Of a DNA stretch of 64,000 nucleotides, positions 26,335-36,030 are shown piece by piece. The stretch is from NCBI GenBank assembly GCA_027494035.1, contig JAOSJQ010000012.1, positions 1-64,000 on the forward strand, written 5' to 3'. The position numbers and the translations under genes were made by a program. The notes below the pieces were generated by a model. It was not told the DNA's origin and did no database searches. It saw only the letters and a list, made by a program, of their open reading frames with translations. This stretch comes from UTCFX2 sp002050125. Lineage in GTDB: Bacteria > Chloroflexota > Anaerolineae > Anaerolineales > UBA4823. How positions within the stretch are numbered: the stretch's first letter is position 1; every line of letters begins with the position of its first letter.

Positions 26335-27258
26335 ATGCATAGCCTGCCACTTGTTATCAGGAGACACCGTCAGGGAGGGCGGAAACGATCATTGCATGTG
26401 CTCAGTCGCCAAGCGAGGTGGGCCTATGTCTTCATGCTCCCAAGTCTGATACTCTTCCTCGTGTTTGTGATTATGCCGGTCCTGGTTGGGTTCTACCTGA
26501 GTTTCCATTCGTGGGATATTCTGACGCCCCCCAAATACGTAGGTTTGGAGAACTATCAGCGGCTGATGAAGGACACCCTCTTTTTGAGAGCGGTCAAGAA
26601 CACGGCCTTCTATACGCTTGGGGTAGTTCCTACCACGATGGTGATTGCCCTGGGGATGGCTCTTGCCCTGAACAAGCCAATCAAGGCACGCGGCTTCTTT
26701 CGCACGGTGACCTATTTGCCGCTTGTGACTTCAGGGGCGGCAATCGCCAACACGTGGTCTTGGATCTACAACCCAGAATATGGCGTCCTGAACGCGATCT
26801 TCCGGCTGGCCGGGGTGCCGACTCAGGGGTGGCTTCGAGATCCAGCTTTAGCCTTGTTCTGCATCATGGTCATCGGAGTGTGGCGCTCTGTAGGATGGGC
26901 GACCGTTATCTTCCTGGCGGGCCTTCAGAGTGTTCCCGATCACCTGTACGATGCCGCGAAAGTAGATGGTGCTGGGAGATGGAGATGTTTCCGGCATATC
27001 ACGCTTCCCATGTTAGCACCCACTACATTCTTTGTTCAGGTTATGTCGGTTATTGGCTCCTTTCAGATCTTTGATCTCGTCTATATCACAACGCAAGGCG
27101 GCCCTCTGAATTCGACCACCGTCATGGTGCATCAGATCTATATCAATGGTTTTCTATACCTCCGGATGGGTTACGCATCTGCGATGGCTTACGTGCTTTT
27201 TCTCATAATCTTCGGCTTGTCGCTGCTGAGTCATAGGATTTCAAGCCAACATGCCTGA
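26335..27258 (+). CDS. Sugar ABC transporter permease, MalF type
   Basis: A 307-residue membrane protein with six predicted helices (first at LPSLILFLVFVIMPVLVGFYL). The EAA loop reads YDAAKVDGAGRWRCFRHITLPMLAP, where the cytoplasmic helix contacts the ATPase. It belongs to the carbohydrate uptake CUT1 group. A GAGA motif precedes the ATG. The next permease overlaps by eight bases. Together they form the channel for the upstream binding protein. Confidence 0.92.
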   Translation: MHSLPLVIRRHRQGGRKRSLHVLSRQARWAYVFMLPSLILFLVFVIMPVLVGFYLSFHSWDILTPPKYVGLENYQRLMKDTLFLRAVKNTAFYTLGVVPTTMVIALGMALALNKPIKARGFFRTVTYLPLVTSGAAIANTWSWIYNPEYGVLNAIFRLAGVPTQGWLRDPALALFCIMVIGVWRSVGWATVIFLAGLQSVPDHLYDAAKVDGAGRWRCFRHITLPMLAPTTFFVQVMSVIGSFQIFDLVYITTQGGPLNSTTVMVHQIYINGFLYLRMGYASAMAYVLFLIIFGLSLLSHRISSQHA

Positions 27259-28180
27259 CGCGGTGCGTTGTATGCATGACGAGAGAACCATGGCAAGTCA
27301 TACACGCCAAGTTCACGCAGTCCTTCTTTTCAAGCAGAGCATGCTGTACGGTTTTCTTTCGATCTGGACGTTCATCATGATCGCTCCCTTCGGCTGGACC
27401 GTCTTGACAGCTCTAAAAACAGAGAGCCAGACGAGAGCTTTTCCACCTCAGTGGATTCCTAACCCAGTGATCATGAGCAACTTCAGCACGGCCCTGAGCT
27501 CAGCCAATTTTGGTCGTTACTTCGTGAATAGTGTCATTGTCACAGGGGCCACCGTGATTCTTTGCGTGTTCCTGTCTTCTTTGACAGGCTACGCTCTTGC
27601 CCGCCTCAGGTTTCCAGGTCGGCAGTTCTTTTATTTCCTAATGCTCGGTACCCTGATGGTTCCAGGACAGGTAACGATGATACCCGTCTACATCATCATG
27701 AAACACATTCCGTTGATTGGGGGCAATGACATCTTGGGACAAGGCGGGACGGGTTGGCTCAACACCTACCCGGGCTTGATCATTCCTGGAGTAGCGAGCG
27801 CCTTCGGCATCTTCTTGATGCGTCAGTTCATGCAATCGCTACCTGCTGAATTGGAGGAGGCCGCCAGGATCGATGGGTGTTCTGAGTTTGGTATTTTCTG
27901 GCGGATCATACTTCCTCAGTGCACTCCAGCTCTGATTGCGTTGGGGCTATTCACGTTTGTGGCGTCCTGGAACGATTTCTTGTGGCCGTTGATTGTCACT
28001 AACACCGACGAGATGAAGACGGTTCAACTAGGACTTGGTGTCTTCAGAGGATACTTCAGAATCCAGTGGAATCTCCTGATGGCTGCCGTCGTCGTGATCA
28101 GTCTGCCGCCGATAATCGTGTTCGTTATCGGCCAGAGGCACTTTGTCAAAGGCGTTTCCTTTTCTGGTCTGAAAGGATGA
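27251..28180 (+). CDS. Sugar ABC transporter permease, MalG type
   Basis: A 309-residue permease with six predicted helices and the EAA motif LEEAARIDGCSEFGIFWRIILP. It is the MalG-type partner of the preceding gene. The ATG at 27251 overlaps the end of that gene; an ATG at 27290 after GAGAGAACC is a plausible true start that would drop 13 residues. The arabinofuranosidase follows seven bases after its stop. Confidence 0.9.
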   Translation: MPDAVRCMHDERTMASHTRQVHAVLLFKQSMLYGFLSIWTFIMIAPFGWTVLTALKTESQTRAFPPQWIPNPVIMSNFSTALSSANFGRYFVNSVIVTGATVILCVFLSSLTGYALARLRFPGRQFFYFLMLGTLMVPGQVTMIPVYIIMKHIPLIGGNDILGQGGTGWLNTYPGLIIPGVASAFGIFLMRQFMQSLPAELEEAARIDGCSEFGIFWRIILPQCTPALIALGLFTFVASWNDFLWPLIVTNTDEMKTVQLGLGVFRGYFRIQWNLLMAAVVVISLPPIIVFVIGQRHFVKGVSFSGLKG

Positions 28181-28186
28181 AATCGC

Positions 28187-29653
28187 ATGAATCGGGTCCA
28201 TATCGATCTTGACCGCTCTTTAGGGACCATTGATCGCAACCTCTTCGGAGGTTTTGCAGAACATCTGGAACGATGCATCTACGGGGGTGTCTACGAACCG
28301 GACTCTGCCCTGGCTGACGCTGAAGGGCTGCGAGTAGATGTGATTGAAGCGCTTCGCCAACTCCGGATGCCAATCATTCGGTATCCTGGTGGCAACTTCG
28401 TGTCCGGATACCGGTGGATGGACGGAATTGGCCGCCGCGAGGAACGGGCTCGACGTCTTGATCTGGCCTGGCAGGTAGTCGAGACGAACAGGTTCGGTAC
28501 CAATGAGTTCGTATATTTCTGTCGACAAATCAACGCTGAGCCCTATCTGGTTGTGAACTGCGGAGATGGTGACATAAGAGAAGCACGAGACTGGGTTGAG
28601 TACTGCAATGGCACAAACGACACTGCACTAACCCGCCTTCGCGAGCAGCACGGATATAGAGTTCCCCATGGAGTCAGGTATTGGGGGATCGGCAACGAGG
28701 TAGATGGTCCGTGGCAGATTGGATTCAAGACCCCGCAAGAATATGCCCGTGTTGCTACTGAGTTCGCTAAGGTGATGAAGTGGGTAGATCCCACAATAAA
28801 GCTTATTGCACACGGTGTGTCGCACTGGACAGCGGGGGACTTTGTAGAACGCGGACAGCTTCTGCTTGAACAGGCTGGGCACCTCATCGACTACCTCGCG
28901 GTTCATTGGTATGTCGACAACGAGCGGAATGATTTCGCCACATATATGGCGTTGTCCGAGTTATTTGAGGCGCGATTGAGTGCTTATGAGGGACTGATTC
29001 GGGCAATAAAGCTAGAACGTGGGATTAACCGCCCGATCTACATTGCGGTCGATGAATGGAATGTCTGGCATCGCGCACAGATGGACGTTGGCGGTCACAA
29101 TGCAGTGATCTACAACCTGGAAGACGCTTTGGTTGTCGCCATCCACCTGAATGCCTTCATCCGCCATGCGGCGTCCGTAAAGATGGCAAACCTTGCCCAG
29201 ATCGTGAACGTTATCGCCCCAATCTTCACGAAATCCGACGGGTTGTTCCTGCAGACCACATTCTATCCCTTCGCCCTGTACAGCAACCTGGCCGGCCCAA
29301 CGGCGCTGGATGTTTTCTGGGGAGGTGACACGTTCAGCGCGGGCGACGTCGGCAGCCTGCCTGTCCTGGACATAGCAGCTACTCTTGATCCCAGTAATCG
29401 GGAGCTAGCTCTGTTCGTGATTAATCGCTCTGAGAGTAGCACAGCAGAGACGGCTGTATCACTGGCACGTGGGCGTTTCAAAGGTCCAGTATTCGTGCAT
29501 ACAGTGAACGGGGCTGATATCAAGTCCCAGAACACGTTCGAAAATCCCTATCAGGTGAGGACTCATAGTGGTGAGACAGAGGCGAAGGGCGATACAGTGC
29601 AATACGAATTTGAACCACATTCGGTTACGGCGTTGGTGTGCCCATTAGCGTAG
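28187..29653 (+). CDS. abfA: Alpha-L-arabinofuranosidase, GH51
   Basis: A 488-residue family GH51 enzyme. The acid/base Glu is E171 in GIGNEVDG and the nucleophile is E290 in AVDEWNVW. The N-terminal GGFAEHLERCIYGG and RYPGGNFVSGYRW segments are characteristic. It releases terminal arabinofuranose from short arabinosides; with no signal peptide it acts inside the cell on imported oligosaccharides. GGATG sits just before the start codon. It is the last gene of the operon, and the IS66 copy begins 115 bases later. Confidence 0.95.
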   Translation: MNRVHIDLDRSLGTIDRNLFGGFAEHLERCIYGGVYEPDSALADAEGLRVDVIEALRQLRMPIIRYPGGNFVSGYRWMDGIGRREERARRLDLAWQVVETNRFGTNEFVYFCRQINAEPYLVVNCGDGDIREARDWVEYCNGTNDTALTRLREQHGYRVPHGVRYWGIGNEVDGPWQIGFKTPQEYARVATEFAKVMKWVDPTIKLIAHGVSHWTAGDFVERGQLLLEQAGHLIDYLAVHWYVDNERNDFATYMALSELFEARLSAYEGLIRAIKLERGINRPIYIAVDEWNVWHRAQMDVGGHNAVIYNLEDALVVAIHLNAFIRHAASVKMANLAQIVNVIAPIFTKSDGLFLQTTFYPFALYSNLAGPTALDVFWGGDTFSAGDVGSLPVLDIAATLDPSNRELALFVINRSESSTAETAVSLARGRFKGPVFVHTVNGADIKSQNTFENPYQVRTHSGETEAKGDTVQYEFEPHSVTALVCPLA

Positions 29654-29767
29654 AACGCGATACAAGAATGACGCCGACCCGTCTATGGATAGGCCACATA
29701 ATGTCCAGGCATTTCCAGGAGGTGGTCCGCTGAACTGAAGTGAGGATGCTGGATATAGTTCTTGTGG

Positions 29768-30297
29768 GTAACTACTCAGGCCAGAAGATGCGGACCTGAG
29801 GTCAAAAGCGATATAGTAGCCGCATGAACCCAGATGAAAAAGCACTGCACGAACTGGACAAGGCAACCCTGGTCGCTATCATCCTCGAACTGCGCGAGAT
29901 GATTGGGCAACTGACTGCGCGTATCCAGGACCTGGAAGACCAGCTTGCCAAGAACAGCGGCAACAGCGGTAAACCGCCGAGCAGCGATGGGTTGAGAAAA
30001 AAGCCTGCACCCAAGAGCCTACGGGCCAAAGGGCAGCGACGGACGGGCGGACAACCGGGCCATCCAGGACACACGCTGGAACTGGTGAGCAACCCGGAGC
30101 ACATCGAAGTGCACCGGTTGGCGACCTGCCCCCAGTGTCAGCACGACCTGAGCGAAGCACCGGTGCTGGCCGTTGAGCGGCGGCAGGTATTTGATGTGCC
30201 TCCGGTGGTCATTGAAGTGACCGAACATCAGGTGCCCGTCGTGTGTTGCCCCAACTGTCAGACGCACGTGAAAGCGGCGTTTCCAGCAGATGTGCCC
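29768..30297 (+). mobile_element. IS66-family insertion sequence, 3'-truncated copy
   Basis: Starts with the same GTAACTACTCAGGC end as the copy at 7055-8543 and matches it, in inverted orientation, up to GCAGATGTG at 30297. There it stops abruptly in homopolymer sequence. The missing two thirds may exist in the real genome. Confidence 0.85.
29824..30297 (+). pseudogene. IS66 transposase, N-terminal 158 residues
   Basis: Identical to residues 1-158 of the complete IS66 transposase, including the leucine-zipper helix, NSGNSGKPPSSDG and both zinc knuckles. It ends at PADV, where the artefact sequence starts. The truncation is probably an assembly fault. Confidence 0.85.
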
Positions 30298-30866
<569 letters not shown>

Positions 30867-31990
30867 TTATGAAATTCCAACAACGGACAAAGCCTCGTGC
30901 AGATTGAGGGCATAATGAAGGCGCGCGTGCGTCAGGCTGGCATGGCCTAAGCGCTTGACCAGGGAGATGACCGTATTGCGTAAGGCGGCTAAGGCCTGCG
31001 GCGCGGAGCCAGACCGAACCCGGCAAGCATCTTCACCCAGCACCACATCACGGGAACGATGGAGCTGATTTTCAATCGACCAGTGTCCCCGCCAGCGGGT
31101 CAACACCGTCATCAGATCAATCTGGTCAGGTGTGAGACTCAAGACCCCGTACTCGACCTCGGTGGTAACTTCTCCTGTGGCCAGGGAAACCACGCGGCGT
31201 TCCAGGCGTAGTCCTTGTTCGACACCCGGCCAATTCACATACCCTTTGAGGTCGGCACTGGCTGACAAAGTGCGCGTTTCAAGCCGTCCATGCCCCTTGG
31301 AGACCTGCTGAACTACCCGTTGCTCCTGTTGCGGGCCAGGCGGTAGCGCAAACAGCAGCGCCACGTCCGCTTTGAGCGTCGGTTGGTTGTCGCCCACCAC
31401 CATCAAATAGGCCCCCCTTTTTCCACGATCAGCGCGGCTGTTTCGCGTTGGGTGTGTAAAGCATCACACGTAACCAGCACGCCTTCCAAGGCGAGCTTTG
31501 CCAACACCTCCCGCGCAATCGGGATTTCGTTGGTTTTGGGGCCCACTACCTGTTGTCCTAACACCAGCTCCAACTCATGGACAAAGGCACTCAGCAAATG
31601 CACAGCAGCTTGTTCTCCTGTGCGACTTCCCCGTAAGGTTTTGCCATCCAGGGCCACTCCCGCCCACCGTTCGACCTGATAGGCCTGGGCAACCTGTCCA
31701 GCCCAGTGCTGAAGACCGGCTTCGAGTTCGGCAATATCCAGGTCGCGCAACACCGTGCGAATGGTTTCGTAGCCCGGCACACGCGACCTTTTCATCCCCA
31801 GCACCCGGCTCACCGTCCACCGCTGCTCTTGTACCCACCGCGCTATTCCCCGTATGCTGTTTTCTCCGCTCAACAGCGCCAGGAATACCAGCGTCAGCAC
31901 CGTCCCTACTTCATACCGTTTGCCGGATGGCTTGCGCCAGTCGCGCACTCCAGCAAAGACCTCTACTAAGGGGGGAATGAGTTCTGGCAT
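30867..31990 (-). pseudogene. ISAs1-family transposase, frameshifted
   Basis: Start at 31990. The N-terminal part (DWRKPSGKRYEVGTVLTLVFLALLSG, then VALDGKTLRGSRTGEQ with the first Asp) and the C-terminal part (VVGDNQPTLKADV, TRWRGHWSIENQLH) are ISAs1 hallmarks. They join in different frames at about 31405, where VEKGG should run into AYLMVVGDNQ; one missing G in a run of six explains it. The C-terminus ends NLHEALSVVGIS just inside the artefact block, so it may be complete. Element ends were not identified. Confidence 0.8.
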
Positions 31991-32171
31991 GGGTTGTCGT
32001 CTCCGTTCTATCCTTCTTTCTCAAAAGGTCAGGCTAACCTCGGTCTGTTGCCTCCTGCGGAGAAGCCAAGTCGTCTACGTCCACACGGACTCCTTCGATA
32101 TCTCACGCATCAACAGCCCGTACGGCCAGATGTTCAAATATGTAACTGACGAGTCTCTACACATAAACTGG

Positions 32172-32200
32172 TTGACAAGAACAGACAATTCCTATACACT
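32172..32200 (+). promoter_or_regulatory. Sigma-70 promoter of the sugar cluster
   Basis: TTGACA at 32172-32177 and TACACT at 32195-32200, spacer 17. It is the only good promoter in the 300-base gap before the first isomerase gene, about 100 bases upstream of its ATG. Confidence 0.65.
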
Positions 32201-32203
32201 AAT

Positions 32204-32215
32204 GCTCAGATGAGC
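32204..32215. promoter_or_regulatory. Palindrome overlapping the predicted start site, candidate operator
   Basis: GCTCAGATGAGC is a perfect 12-base palindrome four bases after the -10 box. Its position fits a repressor operator, possibly for the SorC-family regulator encoded in the same operon. Confidence 0.45.
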
Positions 32216-32305
32216 TTATCATGCCCATATGTGCAATCTGCGATATCACTCCCTGCTCATCAGCCGACCGCTCTCAATAATCCCCACCACAGGAGAGGGA
32301 CCGGA

Positions 32306-33118
32306 ATGAAATCTTGCCTGAACGGTGCAACAACCATGCCCTACACGTTTCAGCAGGACGTCATTGCTGCGGGAACGGCGGGCTTCGCAGGCGTCGAGAT
32401 TTGGTGGCCAAAGCTGAGGGCTTATCTCAAGACTCATTCCACTCAGGAAGCGAAGGCCCTGCTCGACGATAACAATGTCAAGCCAGTCGGTCTCTGCCCG
32501 CTGCTAATCTGGCCGTTCCGCGATAGCGAGGAAGCGCGGCAATCGTTCCGTGAGGCCGTCGAGGTAGCGCCGCAGATCGGCTGCGATCTAGTGATTATCT
32601 GCCCAGACTTTCAGCCAGCGACCATGACCCGTGAAGAAGCGCTGGCTGCTCACGCTCGCGAGGTTGCCCAGATGGCGGTGCTGGCAGCCGATCACAAGCT
32701 AAGCCTGGCTATTGAGCCAATCGGCCAACACACGTTGGTTCCTGGGCCGAGCGAAGCCCTGAAGCTCGTCCAGATGATCGGCTCGCCAGCGCACGTTGGC
32801 GTGCTGCTCGACACGTTCCACTACTTCAAGTCCCGGGTGTCGGACGCTGAGATCAAGGCTATACCGATCAACAAGCTGTATGTAGTGCACCTCAACGACT
32901 GTGAGAATCGCCCGCTCGACGAACTCAAGGACGAGCATCGCCTGTACCCGACCCTGGGTGTCATACCGCTCAAGCAGCGGTTATCGTTGCTGCGCGACAT
33001 GGGCTATGACGGCTTTGTGTCCGTCGAGATCTTCCGCCCGGAATACTGGCAGCAGCCTACCGATGAGATCGCGCACGACTCGCTCTTCTATTTTCGCAAG
33101 CTAATGCAAACCCTTTGA
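32306..33118 (+). CDS. TIM-barrel sugar isomerase/epimerase (AP endonuclease 2 superfamily)
   Basis: A 270-residue xylose-isomerase-like TIM barrel. The divalent-metal residues are expected in LAIEPIG, VLLDTFHYFK, VVHLNDCE and VSVEIF. Relatives include IolE, hydroxypyruvate isomerase and 3-keto-sugar epimerases. The ATG at 32306 has AGGAGAGG ahead; an open frame extends upstream across the promoter and is not used. First gene of the 20-kb sugar cluster and followed by a second barrel of the same superfamily. The exact substrate is unknown. Confidence 0.85.
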   Translation: MKSCLNGATTMPYTFQQDVIAAGTAGFAGVEIWWPKLRAYLKTHSTQEAKALLDDNNVKPVGLCPLLIWPFRDSEEARQSFREAVEVAPQIGCDLVIICPDFQPATMTREEALAAHAREVAQMAVLAADHKLSLAIEPIGQHTLVPGPSEALKLVQMIGSPAHVGVLLDTFHYFKSRVSDAEIKAIPINKLYVVHLNDCENRPLDELKDEHRLYPTLGVIPLKQRLSLLRDMGYDGFVSVEIFRPEYWQQPTDEIAHDSLFYFRKLMQTL

Positions 33119-33154
33119 AACGGCATTAGCGCATAGCTCTAAGGAGACCAACCC

Positions 33155-34090
33155 ATGTCCATGTATTTCGGTGCAACAACCTGGCCCTTCAAGTGGGGGC
33201 CCCCTTACGAGGAGGCAATCCTGCGGGTCGCCAAGCTCGGCTTCAAGAGCACCGAGCTCACTGTTTGGGACACCAAGTACATCGAGGAGTACTACACCCC
33301 CACCAAGAACCGTGAGCTGGCCCAGATGATCAAGGACGAGGGCATGGTGCTCTCTGAGATCTTCTTCGTCATTCCCGGTATGGGTAGCGAAGACGCCACA
33401 GTGCGCGCCAAGGCCGTCCAGGAGTTCCAGCGTGTGCTGGATGTGGCTGAGCAGTTAGGTACACAGATCGTCAACACGTGTACCGCCTACCCGTTCGACA
33501 TCGAATTCCCGTTGATTTTTGACAAGCCACTCAAACAAGAATGGCAGGTGGACTTACCCGGCGACCGGGATTGGAAGAAGAACTACTTTGATCAGATTGA
33601 CGTTCTGCGCCAGTTCGCTCAGTCGTGCGAAAAGCGCAACCTGCGCTTCGTGCTGGAGCCGCATCCCTGGCGGTTAATGCACAACGCGGCGGGGATGCTG
33701 CGCATCATTGATCACGTCCAGTCGCCGGCTATCGGCATGAATTGCGATCCCAGCCATTTGTTCCCAATGGGTGAGATTCCGCACCAAGTGGTCTATGAGG
33801 TGGGGGAGCGCATCTTCCACGTCCACTGCTCCGATAACGATGGTCAGACCAACGTTCACTGGCGACCCGGCAAGGGCAATGTGGACTGGGTGGCCTTCAT
33901 TAAGGCGCTCGATGACATCGGCTACAGCGGCCCGCTCTCAATCGAGCTGGAGGACGTGCCGGGGGCCGCCGGATACCCAGGTATTGGCCGTGTCCCAACC
34001 TCCAGCGACATGATTGACCGCGAGTACGCCAAGGCTAAGGACTTCCTGGCGCGATGCTGCGAGGAAGCAGGAGTCAAGATCGACTCCTGA
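33155..34090 (+). CDS. TIM-barrel sugar isomerase/epimerase
   Basis: A 311-residue member of the same superfamily as its neighbour but only distantly similar. Candidate metal ligands are in FVLEPHPWR, MNCDPSHLF, VHCSDNDG and LSIELEDVP. A strong AAGGAG site precedes the ATG. Two such barrels in tandem are common where a sugar is oxidised to a keto form and then epimerised or isomerised. The regulator gene follows. Confidence 0.85.
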   Translation: MSMYFGATTWPFKWGPPYEEAILRVAKLGFKSTELTVWDTKYIEEYYTPTKNRELAQMIKDEGMVLSEIFFVIPGMGSEDATVRAKAVQEFQRVLDVAEQLGTQIVNTCTAYPFDIEFPLIFDKPLKQEWQVDLPGDRDWKKNYFDQIDVLRQFAQSCEKRNLRFVLEPHPWRLMHNAAGMLRIIDHVQSPAIGMNCDPSHLFPMGEIPHQVVYEVGERIFHVHCSDNDGQTNVHWRPGKGNVDWVAFIKALDDIGYSGPLSIELEDVPGAAGYPGIGRVPTSSDMIDREYAKAKDFLARCCEEAGVKIDS

Positions 34091-34137
34091 GCGAGCAGTG
34101 CGGCAGAAACGCAAAGGCGTCAAGCAAGGGGGTTTCG

Positions 34138-35091
34138 ATGAGTCCGCTATCCAGAGATGCGCTACTTCTCAGATGCTGCTACATGTTCTACCAGGAAGAT
34201 ATGAGCATCCAGGAGATCGGGGAATATCTGGGGATCTCGCGATTTCGCGTGTCGCGCTACCTTAAGGAAGCCCGCGAAAAGGGAATCCTCCAGATACAGA
34301 TTCGCGATCCCAATATTGAGTACGAGCGCCTGGCGCTTCAGCTCGAACGGACGTTTCCCCTGCGGCGAGCTGTGGTGGTGCCCAAGCCCTACGACGCCGA
34401 CCCTGACACCATCCGGCTCGCCATTGGGCAGGCCGCAGTTAGACTCTTCCATTCGCTTGAGCCAGAGACTTCGATAGGGATCACCTGGGGACGGACCATC
34501 GCGCACATGGTCCGCGAGTTGCCTCCCAGCGGCCTCCAGGCGAGGCGCGTGGTCGAACTGGTCGGAGGCTTCGGCCAGATCACGTCAACCGTGTCGGCTC
34601 GCGCTGTAGCATTGTGGATCTCGGAAAAGCTGGGCGCTGAGTGCGTCCAACTGCCGGCGCCCATCATCTGCGATAGTGATGAAACAGCCCGCTCTCTGTT
34701 GTCCGAATCGAGTATCCGGCAGACTCTGCTGCTGGGTACGCAGTGCACGATAGCGGTCGCTGGTCTGGCGCCCATGGCCCCAAGCTCGTTGCTCTACCAA
34801 GCAGGCTATCTCTCCAAGAACGATCTGGAAGACCTGGTCGCGGCTAATGTTGTAGGCTCAATCCTGGGCCGCTTTTTCGATAGCGACGGGCAAGAGTGTG
34901 ACACGCCTTTCCGTCATCGGGCCATCTCTCTGTCATTCGAAGACTTCCGCCGCATTCCGGAGCGCATTGTGCTGGCCGGCGGACGAGAAAAGGTGCCAGG
35001 TATCCTGGGCCTGATACGGGGCGGGCTGCTGACCACACTGATGACCGACAGCGATACCGCTCAAGGAATTCTCATGGCGAATCAGCAGTAG
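34138..35091 (+). CDS. SorC-family transcriptional regulator
   Basis: A 317-residue regulator. The N-terminal helix-turn-helix is SIQEIGEYLGISRFRVSRYLKEA at about residues 23-45, followed by a SorC-type sugar-phosphate-binding domain (GITWGRTIAHMVREL, VVELVGGFGQ, VLAGGREKVPGIL). It should respond to a phosphorylated sugar and control the cluster. The ATG at 34138 is chosen because the helix-turn-helix begins near there; the frame is open further upstream. It lies between the isomerases and the transporter. Confidence 0.9.
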   Translation: MSPLSRDALLLRCCYMFYQEDMSIQEIGEYLGISRFRVSRYLKEAREKGILQIQIRDPNIEYERLALQLERTFPLRRAVVVPKPYDADPDTIRLAIGQAAVRLFHSLEPETSIGITWGRTIAHMVRELPPSGLQARRVVELVGGFGQITSTVSARAVALWISEKLGAECVQLPAPIICDSDETARSLLSESSIRQTLLLGTQCTIAVAGLAPMAPSSLLYQAGYLSKNDLEDLVAANVVGSILGRFFDSDGQECDTPFRHRAISLSFEDFRRIPERIVLAGGREKVPGILGLIRGGLLTTLMTDSDTAQGILMANQQ

Positions 35092-35132
35092 CATGCGACC
35101 CGGTTTGTACATTCACGAAAGCGATACTGGCT

Positions 35133-35888
35133 GTGATTCACTACACAATTCACCCACTCTTGACAGGCTACCAGATTCTCGACAAAGCTGCCTACGCGAC
35201 GTATGGCGTCGGGGCCGGTCAGTTGATCGAGGTTCCGGTATTTGCTTTTCTGCTGCAGGGCGGCGGGCGCAAGATTCTGGTGGACACTGGGATGAGCGAT
35301 ACCAAGCGCTCGGTAGATTTTCACCACAATGGGCGTCAAGAGCCGGGTCAGGCCATTCATGAACAGCTCGGAGCACTAGGGATTGCCCCTGAAGAGATTG
35401 AGACGATCATCTTCACCCACCTGCACTGGGATCACTGCTACAACATGGACAAATTCCCAACCGCCCGACTGGTGGTCAGTGAGATCGAGTATCGCTTTGC
35501 GCTCGATCCCATTCCTTTCTACTGGACTTCTTACGAACACCCCAACAGCGGCCTACGGCCGCCTTTTGAGGGTCGTCGGTTTGATCTAGTGCAGGGCGAG
35601 GAGGAGATCGTCGAGGGTGTGCGAGTCTTCCCCACGCCAGGGCACAGCCCAGGACACCAGGCTGTGTCGGTACGCACAGTGCGAGGACTCTATGTGCTGG
35701 CCGGCGACCTCTTCTTCACTCGTGAGAACTTCGCACCGCACCCTACCAAGAACTGGCCCCTGACCCCGATTGGCCGGTTCTGCGACATCATTGCCCTCTG
35801 GCACAGTATGGAGGATGCGCTCCGGCGCGCGGACTACATCTTGATGACTCATGATCCTTCACAAATAGGGACGGGGGTCTACCCATAG
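35133..35888 (+). CDS. Metallo-beta-lactamase-fold hydrolase, lactonase-like
   Basis: A 251-residue protein with the HLHWDH motif (HxHxDH) at about residues 95-100, GHSPGHQAVSV and GDLFFTREN supplying further zinc ligands. It resembles N-acyl homoserine lactonases. Within a sugar-oxidation cluster a sugar-lactone hydrolase role is plausible: MDR dehydrogenases would give lactones that need opening. That is inference. It starts at GTG; no better start is seen. It lies 41 bases after the regulator. Confidence 0.85.
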   Translation: MIHYTIHPLLTGYQILDKAAYATYGVGAGQLIEVPVFAFLLQGGGRKILVDTGMSDTKRSVDFHHNGRQEPGQAIHEQLGALGIAPEEIETIIFTHLHWDHCYNMDKFPTARLVVSEIEYRFALDPIPFYWTSYEHPNSGLRPPFEGRRFDLVQGEEEIVEGVRVFPTPGHSPGHQAVSVRTVRGLYVLAGDLFFTRENFAPHPTKNWPLTPIGRFCDIIALWHSMEDALRRADYILMTHDPSQIGTGVYP

Positions 35889-36030
35889 CGGGCCAGCTCA
35901 GGCAAAGAGGTCCAGCAAGCCGGCGCAACAGCGCCGGTTGCGAGAGGAGGTGAGCCGATAAAGGGACGTTTGCGACAGTATGTCTACAAGTCCTGTTCGA
36001 CAAGAAACAAGATAAGGAGATGGAGCCGCA

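Noticed and set aside
31400..31412. Programmed -1 frameshifting in the ISAs1 transposase
   Set aside because: The A5G6 run does not give a proper slippery heptamer in the needed frame, and ISAs1 is not known to use frameshifting; a lost G is simpler.
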